Made by a program: the position numbers and the translations under genes. The notes under the pieces were generated by a model. That model was not told the DNA's origin, made no database searches, and saw only the letters and a program-made list of their open reading frames with translations. A stretch of 15,425 nt of DNA from an uncultured Lachnospiraceae bacterium. Its GTDB lineage: Bacteria; Bacillota; Clostridia; Lachnospirales; Lachnospiraceae. Each line of letters opens with the position of its first letter. The first letter of the stretch is position 1. Of the stretch, positions 1 to 7,895 are shown one piece after another. The DNA is taken from contig CAMPAX010000033.1 of the NCBI GenBank assembly GCA_946633495.1, positions 1 to 15,425 of the forward strand, written 5' to 3'.

Positions 1-2133
1 ATCGAGCTGAAGAATGGTGAACTGGGCGCTTATACCATCACCGAGAAGAATTACAACAAGGCAAGCGGTGCAGCCGTAGAGGTAAGCTATAAGCTGGATG
101 GCGGCGAGAAGACCGTATCCGAGACCGCAGGAGTCGTTGTAGCGGATGGTACGACCAGGACGGTAGCATTTAACGATGAGTACCTGAAGGACGGCGAGAT
201 CGTGATCACCAAGACCTTTGGTGGTCCGGTAGTCGAGGATGACTTCAACACGCTGACCTTCGAAGTAAAGAAGGACGGCGAGACAACCGGTACAGAATAC
301 AAGCTGGCTGATTTCGAATATGACAAGGATACAGATGTCTACACGAAGAAGATCAAGGTTAAGCATGAGGATCTTGGCAAGTACACCGTAACCGAGAAGA
401 ACTACAATGAGGCAAGCGGGGTGGCTGTTGTTGTAACCTACAAGGTGGGCGATACAGAGGCAACCGGTACATCCGCAGAGGTAACCGTAACAGAAGGAAA
501 GTCGGAAGTTGTTGAATTCAACAATGAGTATCCTTCCGGAAAGCTCACTGTTCATGTAACAGAGAAGAACAGCGGTAAGGATGTTCCGGATGCGGAAGTT
601 GAGGTTAAGTCTCCGGATGGAACCACCAAGACCTACAAGACCAATGATAAGGGCGAGGTTGTGGACGAGAATGGTGATGAACTGGAAGTTCTTCCGGGCG
701 AGTATGAGGTGACTGTTACAAAGGTACCGGAGGGTTACGACGTAACCACCGGTGAGACAGGAACCGTAACCGTACCGAAGGATGGGGAAGGACATCATGA
801 TGCTGTGATCGAGACAGATCGCGGTGGTATCCTGATCACCGTCGTTGATGAGGATACAAATGAACCGGTGAAGGACGCAACGGTTGTTGTAACAGAGCCG
901 GATGGTACCAGGAAGACTTACAAGACGGATGAGAACGGTCAGGTAACGGATTACGCTGAGAAGGATGAGTACGATAATTACACAGCGGAAACCGGCGATT
1001 ATACCTACAAAGTGACCAAGGTTCCGGAAGGCTATCACGTAACCGTTGGCGAGGAGCAAACGGGAACCGTAGAAACCGGAAAACTGACCGAACTGGAAGC
1101 AAAGATCGCACCTGTTCCGGAAGAAGAAACCGGTAAACTGACTGTACATGTAACTGAAGAGAAGAGCGGCAAGGATGTTCATGATGCAGTTGTCGAGGTT
1201 GAATATCCTGACGGAACCAAGAAGACCTATAAGACGGATGAAAATGGTGAAGTGAAGGATGAGGACGGCAATGATCTGATCGTTCCTGTCGGAGAGTACA
1301 AGATAACCGTGATCGAAGTTCCGGAGAACTATGATGTTAAGACCGGCGAGACAGGAACCGTAGTAGTTCCAAAGAACGATGAAGGACATCATGACGCAGT
1401 GATCGCAACTGATCGCGGCGGAATCCTGATCACTGTTTATGACGAGATCACAGGTGATGTTGTTCCGAATGCAAAGGTTGTTGTAACCGACACCGAGGGT
1501 GTGGAGCATGAGTTTGTTACAGATGAAAACGGACAAGTGACTGAATTCGCTAAGAAAGATGAATTTGGTAACTACACATCTGTACCCGGCATCTACAAGT
1601 ATAAGGTGACCGAGGTCCCTGAAGGCTATCGTGTAACCATAGGCGAGGACCAGGAAGCAGAGGTTGTGGCATCCAAGCTGACAGAGCTGGAGGCAAAGAT
1701 CGCACCGAAGACCGGTGGGCTGGATATCAAGGTTATCGATGAGAAGACCAGGAAGCCGGTACCGGGCGCAACCGTAGAAGTTGAATATCCGGATGGAACA
1801 GTTCATACTTTTGTGACAGACGAAGATGGTATGATCAAGGAACTGGCCGAGCAGGATGATCAGGGCCGTTACAAAGCAAAGATCGGTACCTACAAGATCA
1901 AGGTAACGAAGGTTCCGGAAGGCTATTCCGTAACAGTAGGTGAGGTGGTCGAGGAAACCGTGGAAGTGGATCAGCTGAAGCATCATGTAGCTGAGATCGC
2001 AACCGCATCCAGAGATCAGCATACCGTACAGACCGGTGATTCTACTCCGATCGCACTGTTCATCGGAATGATGATCGCATCCGCAGCAGGCGCTGCATTT
2101 GTGATCAGCCGCAAGAGAAAAAATCACAGATAA
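1..2133 (+). CDS. Sortase-anchored surface protein with repeated Cna-B/SpaA-like modules (5' end outside window)
   Basis: The frame is open from base 1, so the true start lies upstream; 710 residues are visible (numbered from base 1). Two N-terminal modules (about 1-61 and 62-177) keep a Cna-B-like Lys/Glu/Asn set: K71, E132 and N174/N175 in the second, E15 and N58 in the first. Five related beta-rich modules follow (about 179-273, 274-376, 377-471, 472-570, 571-668) in the order C-D-C'-D'-D''. They carry the typical 'PDGT..TYKTDENG' and 'VPEGY' signatures but have Val or Ile where isopeptide-forming SpaA domains carry Glu. The C-terminus has a sorting signal VQTGD (676-680), a hydrophobic segment (about 682-703) and a basic RKRKNHR tail, so a sortase should attach it to peptidoglycan. 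The modules probably form an extended stalk; any adhesive head would lie upstream. The gene is followed by a terminator at 2199-2230. Surface anchoring is well supported; the ligand is unknown. Confidence 0.9.
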   Translation: MELKNGELGAYTITEKNYNKASGAAVEVSYKLDGGEKTVSETAGVVVADGTTRTVAFNDEYLKDGEIVITKTFGGPVVEDDFNTLTFEVKKDGETTGTEYKLADFEYDKDTDVYTKKIKVKHEDLGKYTVTEKNYNEASGVAVVVTYKVGDTEATGTSAEVTVTEGKSEVVEFNNEYPSGKLTVHVTEKNSGKDVPDAEVEVKSPDGTTKTYKTNDKGEVVDENGDELEVLPGEYEVTVTKVPEGYDVTTGETGTVTVPKDGEGHHDAVIETDRGGILITVVDEDTNEPVKDATVVVTEPDGTRKTYKTDENGQVTDYAEKDEYDNYTAETGDYTYKVTKVPEGYHVTVGEEQTGTVETGKLTELEAKIAPVPEEETGKLTVHVTEEKSGKDVHDAVVEVEYPDGTKKTYKTDENGEVKDEDGNDLIVPVGEYKITVIEVPENYDVKTGETGTVVVPKNDEGHHDAVIATDRGGILITVYDEITGDVVPNAKVVVTDTEGVEHEFVTDENGQVTEFAKKDEFGNYTSVPGIYKYKVTEVPEGYRVTIGEDQEAEVVASKLTELEAKIAPKTGGLDIKVIDEKTRKPVPGATVEVEYPDGTVHTFVTDEDGMIKELAEQDDQGRYKAKIGTYKIKVTKVPEGYSVTVGEVVEETVEVDQLKHHVAEIATASRDQHTVQTGDSTPIALFIGMMIASAAGAAFVISRKRKNHR
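535..2004 (+). repeat. Internal coding repeats: stalk modules C-D-C'-D'-D''
   Basis: The surface protein contains an alternating array: module C (535-819), D (820-1128), C' (1129-1413), D' (1414-1710) and D'' (1711-2004). C and C' share 'GKLTVHVTE.KSGKDV', 'GETGTV' and 'EGHHDAVI'; D and D' share 'DRGGILITV', 'DENGQVT' and 'KLTELEAKIAP'. The pattern implies duplication of a C-D pair of about 0.6 kb, so length variation between strains by recombination is plausible (inference). Confidence 0.8.
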
Positions 2134-2198
2134 TCAGAGTTGGCGCTGAAAATGCATTTCATAACACGTGATCTGCAGTGAGCTGATTCAAAACATCG

Positions 2199-2230
2199 GG
2201 AGTCGATTCCATATGGGATCGGCTCCTTTT
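2199..2230 (+). terminator. Rho-independent terminator of the surface protein gene
   Basis: Arms 2199-2210 (GGAGTCGATTCC) and 2215-2226 (GGGATCGGCTCC) form a 12-pair stem with two G-U wobbles around the loop ATAT. TTTT follows at 2227-2230. It lies 66 bases after the stop codon. Confidence 0.85.
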
Positions 2231-2309
2231 CCATACACAGGGAAGAAGGTACGTCGGCGAATGCGTATGTTTGAATCGTCGGCTCCTTTTCCACACACAG
2301 GAAAGAAGG
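2219..2309. repeat. Intergenic direct repeat, 31-bp units with 60-bp period
   Basis: The 31-bp segment at 2219-2249 recurs at 2279-2309 with two mismatches; both begin TCGGCTCCTTTTCCA. Each unit can fold into a small hairpin (CCTTTTCC with GGAA...AAGG). The first unit overlaps the 3' arm and U-tract of the terminator. A degenerate third copy of the beginning (TCGGTTCCTTGC) lies at 2343-2354, close to the promoter of the next gene. A related sequence is seen near 14955-14990. Confidence 0.75.
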
Positions 2310-2339
2310 AGATTGCTTTGCGGAGGGTAAGTTTCTGTG

Positions 2340-2366
2340 GAATCGGTTCCTTGCTTGTGTTATACT
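2340..2366 (+). promoter_or_regulatory. Extended -10 promoter of the GGDEF/EAL operon, with a palindrome at the -35 position
   Basis: TATACT at 2361-2366 is preceded by TG-T (2358-2360), an extended -10 element; no good -35 hexamer is present 17 bases upstream. Instead the imperfect palindrome GGAATCGGTTCC occupies 2340-2351, a possible operator. Transcription would start near 2373. GGAG at 2396-2399, seven bases before ATG 2407, is the ribosome binding site. Confidence 0.6.
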
Positions 2367-2406
2367 GTATGTTAGGATTTTAGACGCTGAATAACGGAGA
2401 GAAACG

Positions 2407-5400
2407 ATGATACCCATTCATTTTGTATTTTATTCGGATCTTGGTGAAGATGTGGAAGAAGCGTTCCGCGCGGTTTCCGTATCTGAATATGAAGATGTGT
2501 CCTTTTCGGTGGAACACGTCACGGAATTTAAGAAGCCGGAGGGACAGCTTCCGGTCCTTATCACAACCTATACCAGCCGCCTCAAGAAGGTAGAGGGGCA
2601 CGGATTCCGGACGGTATTCTGTGCTGAGACGGATCAGCTTGGTGGGGCATCTTTTGATGTGCTCTGGCCCGCAAAGGAAAGTGTGGAAGAGCGGACCGAA
2701 CATTTTCGGGAGCTGCTCCGGCTGCTTGTGGCTGAGCATAGGGCGTGGGAGTATCGGATGCTCCTGGATGCAACCATAAATACCGTTCAGGATATGCTCT
2801 GGTATAAGAGGACTGACGGAATCCATATGCTGGTGAATGATTCTTTCGCCAAAACCGTGCATAAGGATAAAAGAGATATTGCAGGCAAGGACCATTATGA
2901 GGTTTGGGATGTGCCCCGCCCGAAGGCAAATGAAGAACCGTATGACTGTTCCGAGTCTGAACGGATTTCCATCCGCAGCGGGAAAACCTGCTCCTTTGAG
3001 GAGTCGGTGGCGACCCGGGAAGGCATGAAGCATATTACGACCTATAAGACCCCGATCTACGATTCCTTCGGACACGTCTATGGAACTGTAGGAGTGGGAC
3101 ATGATGTTACGAATCTGAGCAACCTCGGGATTGAGCTTTCTCTTCTGGTGGAGAATATTCCGGTGCCCATGTTCATTGCGATGCCGGACTGGACCATCGT
3201 TCGTATGAATACCGCATTTATGGGGATCGCAAAGGTAGAAGAAGCGACTCTGGAGGAGTTTGATTTCCCTGCATGGAAAAAGGAAAACCTTCTCCCCATG
3301 AAAGAACCGGTGGTCAACCGGAAACATCATACCGTAGAACAGGAATTTGAATCCTATATTGACGGGGAGCGGCATATTTATATCCTGACAGAGCATGTGG
3401 TACATGATTATTTCGGAAATGCGTCCGGATATCTGTGCCTGATGCGGGATATCACCATCAACCGCGTATACGAGCAGGAAGTGACGCTTCTTGCGTCAAC
3501 GGACGGTCTTACAGGGCTGTATAACCGTCGGTATTTCTATAAATATCTGACGGAGCAGGCTTCGAAGCTGTGGATGCTTCTGTACATGGATCTGGATGGG
3601 TTCAAGGGAGTAAATGATCTTTTGGGGCACCGCCGTGGGGATGAAGTGCTGATTCAGACGGCCGGTCTGCTGAAGGAAATTTTCCCGGTTTCGAAATGCG
3701 TCCGCCTCGGCGGAGACGAATTCGCGGTCCTGATCGAAGAGGATCTGCAGGAAGGTGTTCTGCAGGAGAAGATAAAAGAGCTTGAGAATCGGGTGGAAAT
3801 GCTGATCCCGGAGGAACCGGATATGTTGTCCATCAGTGTGGGTGTCGTTGCGCGTCGGGGAGAGCTTACGGATATCGATGCATTTATCCATGAAGGCGAC
3901 AGCCGCATGTATGAGATCAAGCGCAGGCATCACGAGGAAAGAAAGCGCCGCAGGAAGATATTCGCGCCCCGGGACGGTTCGGAGATGGTTCAGCTCCGTT
4001 ACATGGAGAGTTTCCGGAATACTTTTATCGAGATGGAAGGAATCCCCTGGAGTGAGAATGATGAGAAATACGATCATTTCAATGCGCTTTGCAAAATGCT
4101 CCGGATCGCAAGAGTGGAGGTGATCACCTTTGCGAATCCTGAGAAAGAGCATGAAAATGACGGCCGGATCGAAGTGAAGTTTGCCGACGGAGAAGCCGAC
4201 GAAAGGCGTTTCATGGACCGGCGAAATGTCACTCATGGATTTAATATCGTTTTTGTGCGCGCATGGCAGAAGCTCGGGGATGCAGACTGGAACGAGGCAG
4301 AGAAGGAAGGCGTGGATCTTGTTCTCCGGATGCTCTTCGTATTAAAAGGACGTCGGCGTCTGATGCACCTTGCAGAGAGACTCAGTTTCCTTGACCAGTC
4401 TCTGGATATTAAAAATCATAAGTTCTTCATGCAGTCCCTTGAAAGACTGTATCAGCAGAACAAGATCTCGAACTATACCGCCATGCATTTGAACTTAAGG
4501 CGGTTCTCCGTGGTGAATCAGCGGCTGGGCCGCAACCTTGGAACCGAGGTCATGAAGCGGTATGCCAAGACTATAGAAGCGGCTCTGTCCGGAGACGAGA
4601 TGATCGCCCGTCTTGGCGGGGACAAATTCACCCTTCTGGTGGAGAAGGACCATGCGGAGGACATTCTGGATCTGGTACGGGAAATGATGGTGGTTTATGA
4701 CGATTCCACGGGTGACCGTGTACGTGTGACGACTTCGGTGGGAATCTATGAGCTGCCGGAGGACGGAACTGCCTCCTCTCCTTCAGAGATCATGGACCGG
4801 ATCACGCGGGTAGGTCAGCGTGCAAGGAGTGGAAATGATGGTCAGGTAGTTTATTATGATGCCGTCATGACCGATCTTCGTGCACGGGAACTGGATATAG
4901 AGGCGAATTTCCGGGACGCACTGGAGAAGGAAGAGTTTGAGGTCATGTACCAGCCCAAGGTGGGTATGGAATCCTATATCATGACCGGTGCGGAAGCGCT
5001 TTGCCGATGGAATCATAACGGGCGTACGGCTCTGCCGGATGATTTTATTCCGCTTCTGGAGCAGAGCATGGAGATCTGTGCGCTGGATATGTATATGCTG
5101 GATCATGTGTGCCGTGACATTCGCAAATGGCTGGATGAGGGGCGCAGAGTTCCGCGGATCTCCGTGAACCTGTCCCGTCGGAATCTGGCGGATGCGGATC
5201 TTCTGCAGCATATCATCGGAATCCTGGACAGGCATCAGGTTCCCCATCATTATCTGGAGATCGAGCTTACAGAAACCGCAATGGATGTTCAGTTCGGGGA
5301 CCTGAAGAAGATCGTGGAGGGTATCCGGGAGGCGGGGATCACTGCATCGGTGGATGATTTCGGCGTTGGTTACTCCTCACTGACACTGATCAGGGATATT

Positions 5401-5691
5401 CCCTGGGATGTGCTGAAGATTGACCGCAGCTTCCTTCCGGCGGAAGGAGATGCATTAGAGGTTCAGAAAACGCTGATGTTCCGTTACGTGGTTGCCATGG
5501 CGCAAAGCATGGGGCTGAAATGTCTTGTGGAAGGCATCGAAACCTCGGATCAGCTGCGGCTGATCCAGCAGAACGGCTGTGACGAAGCCCAGGGCTTCTT
5601 CTTTGACCGGCCGCTCAGCAGAACGGATTTTGAACAAAGGATGGACAGCTCGGATTATGCCCGTATCGCAGGATCCTCGGGTGTGTGGTAG
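2407..5691 (+). CDS. Soluble PAS-PAS-GGDEF-GGDEF-EAL cyclic-di-GMP signalling protein
   Basis: This 1094-residue protein probably makes and/or degrades cyclic di-GMP. Order: an N-terminal region (1-110) possibly related to a degenerate receiver domain; PAS1 (about 115-236); PAS2 (about 240-355); GGDEF1 (about 359-510) with 'DGLTGLYNRR' at 366-375 and intact GGDEF at 435-439; a GAF-like linker (about 525-675); GGDEF2 with GGDKF at 737-741, so a degenerate site; and EAL (about 839-1090). The EAL domain keeps its catalytic set: E863 of EALCRW, N921, E953, D983-D984 of DDFGVGYSS, K1004, E1042 and Q1062. Neither GGDEF has the RxxD inhibitory site at the usual place. No transmembrane segment is seen, so the PAS domains should sense a cytoplasmic signal. 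ATG 2407 is fixed by GGAG at 2396-2399. It appears to head the operon that runs to maf. Net direction of activity cannot be told from sequence. Confidence 0.95.
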   Translation: MIPIHFVFYSDLGEDVEEAFRAVSVSEYEDVSFSVEHVTEFKKPEGQLPVLITTYTSRLKKVEGHGFRTVFCAETDQLGGASFDVLWPAKESVEERTEHFRELLRLLVAEHRAWEYRMLLDATINTVQDMLWYKRTDGIHMLVNDSFAKTVHKDKRDIAGKDHYEVWDVPRPKANEEPYDCSESERISIRSGKTCSFEESVATREGMKHITTYKTPIYDSFGHVYGTVGVGHDVTNLSNLGIELSLLVENIPVPMFIAMPDWTIVRMNTAFMGIAKVEEATLEEFDFPAWKKENLLPMKEPVVNRKHHTVEQEFESYIDGERHIYILTEHVVHDYFGNASGYLCLMRDITINRVYEQEVTLLASTDGLTGLYNRRYFYKYLTEQASKLWMLLYMDLDGFKGVNDLLGHRRGDEVLIQTAGLLKEIFPVSKCVRLGGDEFAVLIEEDLQEGVLQEKIKELENRVEMLIPEEPDMLSISVGVVARRGELTDIDAFIHEGDSRMYEIKRRHHEERKRRRKIFAPRDGSEMVQLRYMESFRNTFIEMEGIPWSENDEKYDHFNALCKMLRIARVEVITFANPEKEHENDGRIEVKFADGEADERRFMDRRNVTHGFNIVFVRAWQKLGDADWNEAEKEGVDLVLRMLFVLKGRRRLMHLAERLSFLDQSLDIKNHKFFMQSLERLYQQNKISNYTAMHLNLRRFSVVNQRLGRNLGTEVMKRYAKTIEAALSGDEMIARLGGDKFTLLVEKDHAEDILDLVREMMVVYDDSTGDRVRVTTSVGIYELPEDGTASSPSEIMDRITRVGQRARSGNDGQVVYYDAVMTDLRARELDIEANFRDALEKEEFEVMYQPKVGMESYIMTGAEALCRWNHNGRTALPDDFIPLLEQSMEICALDMYMLDHVCRDIRKWLDEGRRVPRISVNLSRRNLADADLLQHIIGILDRHQVPHHYLEIELTETAMDVQFGDLKKIVEGIREAGITASVDDFGVGYSSLTLIRDIPWDVLKIDRSFLPAEGDALEVQKTLMFRYVVAMAQSMGLKCLVEGIETSDQLRLIQQNGCDEAQGFFFDRPLSRTDFEQRMDSSDYARIAGSSGVW

Positions 5692-5734
5692 AAACCGATT
5701 GTATCGTATGAATTCCATGACATGAGGTAAGAAT

Positions 5735-5950
5735 ATGTGGAAGAAACATGTGCAAACAGTTTCATATGACCGCGAGCGGTACCAGCCGGCGGTGAAGACC
5801 AGTATCTGCACCGGGGAACGGGTGGCGGGTCTGATCGATCTTACCACGCGTAAATTTCAGGATATCACTTTGATCCGAAATGATAAGGAGCTTGCGGAAT
5901 TCTGCCGACAGTACGGGGTGACGGAAGCGGAGCTGAAGAAAATTGTGTGA
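5735..5950 (+). CDS. Conserved small protein of unknown function (71 aa)
   Basis: A 71-residue soluble protein lies 43 bases after the GGDEF/EAL gene and 21 bases before cytidine deaminase, all on the same strand, so it is probably cotranscribed. GAGGTAA at 5724-5730 serves as ribosome binding site for ATG 5735. It has a basic N-terminus, 'SICTGERVAG' in the middle (one Cys), 'LIRNDKEL.EFC' and an acidic/basic amphipathic C-terminus ending 'GVTEAELKKIV'. No signal peptide or membrane segment is visible. From memory, similar small proteins occur in many Clostridia, sometimes under dubious enzyme names; I give no function. The tight spacing and clear ribosome site make it a real gene rather than a chance frame. 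Confidence 0.8.
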   Translation: MWKKHVQTVSYDRERYQPAVKTSICTGERVAGLIDLTTRKFQDITLIRNDKELAEFCRQYGVTEAELKKIV

Positions 5951-5971
5951 CATGGAACGGAGGAACCGAAT

Positions 5972-6397
5972 ATGACAGGATTGGATGTTCAGGAATTAAA
6001 GAGTCCGGATTCACGCCTTCTTTCCGCGGCAAGAGAAGCGGGTGGGAAAGCATATGCGCCGTACTCCGGCTACCATGTGGGAGCGGCGGTCCTGACGGAT
6101 ACAGGTGAGATCTTCACCGGATGCAATGTGGAGAACGCCTCCTACGGGCTTACCAACTGTGCCGAACGGACAGCCATTTTCAAGGCAGTCAGCAGCGGGG
6201 CGAGGAAGATTACCCTAGTTGCGGTTGCGGGACCGGTGGACGGTTCACCGGCATACCCTTGCGGCGCCTGCAGACAGGTGATCGAAGAATTTGCGGAGTC
6301 CGGTCAGATGCCCATCTATGTTTCGACAGGGGCAGAAAGTTATGAAGTCTATACCCTTGCGGAACTGCTCCCGAAGGGATTTCGTTTACTGAGCTGA
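5972..6397 (+). CDS. cdd: Cytidine deaminase
   Basis: Deaminates cytidine and deoxycytidine to uridine and deoxyuridine in pyrimidine salvage in the cytoplasm. At 141 residues it fits the small homotetrameric zinc enzymes of the Bacillus type. Visible motifs are the substrate-binding 'GCNVENASYG' (50-59), the catalytic 'CAE' with zinc ligand C63 and proton shuttle E65, and 'PCGACRQ' with zinc ligands C97 and C100; all key residues are present. ATG 5972 follows GGAGG-like bases near 5960. It is 21 bases after the small gene and 37 bases before the potassium channel gene, within the apparent operon. Confidence 0.95.
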   Translation: MTGLDVQELKSPDSRLLSAAREAGGKAYAPYSGYHVGAAVLTDTGEIFTGCNVENASYGLTNCAERTAIFKAVSSGARKITLVAVAGPVDGSPAYPCGACRQVIEEFAESGQMPIYVSTGAESYEVYTLAELLPKGFRLLS

Positions 6398-6434
6398 ATT
6401 CATTCACGGTGTTACAGAATTACCGGAGTTCATC

Positions 6435-7694
6435 ATGGAGAAAGAAGAAAAGAACAATCAAATAGAGGAACCGGCCGTGGATGAAAAAGCCGCACGGAAG
6501 AGTCTTCTGCGTTATCATACCTTCCGTATGGTATCCGTAGGTGTGGTTGATGAGCCCATTAACCAGGCTTATGATGTGATCAGTACCGTTGCCCTGATCG
6601 TGAATCTGGCCGTTATGATCTTGAATACATTTGATACTCTGGCTGAACGGTTCGGAGATCTTTTCATGATCATAGAACAGATCACGGTGTTCTTTTTTGC
6701 GGTGGATTACGTGCTTCGCGTTTACACTGCAAAATATCTTTATCCGGAAACCTCGGAGGGCAAAGCGACTCTTCGGTACATCTTTTCTTTTGCCGGTATC
6801 ATCGATCTGCTTTCTTTTCTGCCGTTTTATCTGCCGGTATTTTTCCCGGCGGGGGCATCCGTCTTCCGAATGTTCCGGGTGGCGCGGATCATGCGGCTTT
6901 TCCGGATCAATGCGTATTATGATTCTCTGAACGTCATTACGGAGGTCCTCTCCAGCAAGAAACAGCAGCTGCTGTCCTCCGTCTTTATCATTCTGGTTTT
7001 GATGGTGGCTTCCAGCCTCTGCATGTACAGTATTGAAAATGCGGTTCAGCCCGATGTCTTCAAGAATGCTTTCTCCGGCATCTGGTGGGCTTCTTCAACG
7101 CTGCTTACAGTAGGATATGGAGATATCTATCCCATCACTACCATGGGGAAGGTTCTTGGCATCGCCATCACATTTTTGGGCGTCGGTATGGTTGCCATCC
7201 CTACCGGTATCATTTCCGCCGGATTTGTGGAGCAGTATACGCGCCTGAAAAGGATCGGGGAATCCGGATCGGAAGAGGATATCAAGTTTATTCATGTAAA
7301 GCTAAGCGGAAAAGATGACTGGGTCGGAAAGCAGGTGAAAGAGGTGGGGCTTCCTCACGGTGCCATTATCGCAGTGATCCAGCGTGGAAAAGAGGTGATC
7401 GTGCCCCGGGGAAATGTAGTCCTTCAGGCCGGAGACCGATTGCTGATCGGCGCAGAGGCGTTGAAGGGTGACACGCCAATGAATATAAAGGAGATCATTC
7501 TGGAGAAGGGGCATGAATGGAATGGTCTTGCGGTAAGAGATCTGGATATCTCAAGGAAGACATTTCTGGTTATGGTGCGCCGGTCCGGACGGACGATCAT
7601 TCCAAAGGGAGATACCGTGCTTCGGGCGGGTGATGCAGTGGTTCTTTACAGCCAGAAGAAGCTGGGAGAGGCCGACGGCAGTACGGATACGTGA
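6435..7694 (+). CDS. Voltage-gated-type potassium channel with two TrkA_C (RCK_C) domains
   Basis: A 419-residue membrane protein with six predicted segments: S1 about 48-66, S2 76-97, S3 115-136, S4 142-158, S5 179-200, S6 234-262. S4 has five arginines spaced every third residue (R145, R148, R151, R154, R157), as in voltage sensors. The pore loop holds the potassium selectivity filter TVGYGD (225-230). The cytoplasmic C-terminus carries two RCK_C/TrkA_C domains (about 285-345 and 350-412) and no Rossmann RCK_N domain. In other proteins TrkA_C domains can bind ligands such as cyclic di-AMP; that is inference here. GGAG at 6425-6428 precedes ATG 6435. The last codons and stop lie in the first copy of a 38-bp tandem repeat, so the extreme C-terminus (STDT) is repeat-derived. 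Confidence 0.93.
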   Translation: MEKEEKNNQIEEPAVDEKAARKSLLRYHTFRMVSVGVVDEPINQAYDVISTVALIVNLAVMILNTFDTLAERFGDLFMIIEQITVFFFAVDYVLRVYTAKYLYPETSEGKATLRYIFSFAGIIDLLSFLPFYLPVFFPAGASVFRMFRVARIMRLFRINAYYDSLNVITEVLSSKKQQLLSSVFIILVLMVASSLCMYSIENAVQPDVFKNAFSGIWWASSTLLTVGYGDIYPITTMGKVLGIAITFLGVGMVAIPTGIISAGFVEQYTRLKRIGESGSEEDIKFIHVKLSGKDDWVGKQVKEVGLPHGAIIAVIQRGKEVIVPRGNVVLQAGDRLLIGAEALKGDTPMNIKEIILEKGHEWNGLAVRDLDISRKTFLVMVRRSGRTIIPKGDTVLRAGDAVVLYSQKKLGEADGSTDT

Positions 7695-7870
7695 CGGTAT
7701 CGGGTGGCATCGATAGAAGTACGGATATGTGACGGAATCGGGTGGCATCGATAGAAGTACGGATATGTGGCGACGTCGGCGGGCATCGGTAGAAGTACGG
7801 ATACATGGCGACATCGGCGGGCGTCGATAGAAGTACGGATACATAGCTGCATCGAATGGCATCGATGGCC
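7681..7870. repeat. Five tandem copies of a 38-bp repeat
   Basis: Units start at 7681, 7719, 7757, 7795 and 7833, exactly 38 bases apart, each with GTACGGATA. Units 1 and 2 are nearly identical, 3 and 4 form a second subtype, and the fifth diverges at its end. Common core: GTACGGATA, then a variable CG-rich part, then GGCATCGATAGAA or a close variant. The first unit includes the last codons and stop of the channel gene; the array ends about 25 bases before the maf start. Thirty-eight is not a multiple of three, so the array is not a maintained peptide repeat. There are no unique spacers, so it is not CRISPR. Confidence 0.95.
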
Positions 7871-7895
7871 GGAAGATCAGCAGACGAGGAACGAA

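Noticed and set aside
2380..3405. Long minus-strand frame (341 codons) opposite the GGDEF/EAL gene
   Set aside because: It is antisense to clear PAS coding sequence, has no recognisable domain, and is a codon-bias shadow.
2407..5691. Frameshift or fusion artefact because of two GGDEF domains
   Set aside because: The frame is continuous, the linker is structured, and both domains differ strongly, so this is a genuine multidomain protein.
7551..7862. Overlapping minus-strand frames rich in 'YPYFYR' repeats
   Set aside because: They arise because the 38-bp repeat is open in several frames on the reverse strand; they have no ribosome site and overlap the channel gene.
7681..7870. CRISPR array
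   Set aside because: Units are contiguous with no unique spacers, and no cas genes are present.
7767..7895. N-terminal extension of Maf starting in the tandem repeat
   Set aside because: The extension is repeat-derived and unlike the family; ATG 7896 has a good ribosome site and the expected start of the conserved sequence.
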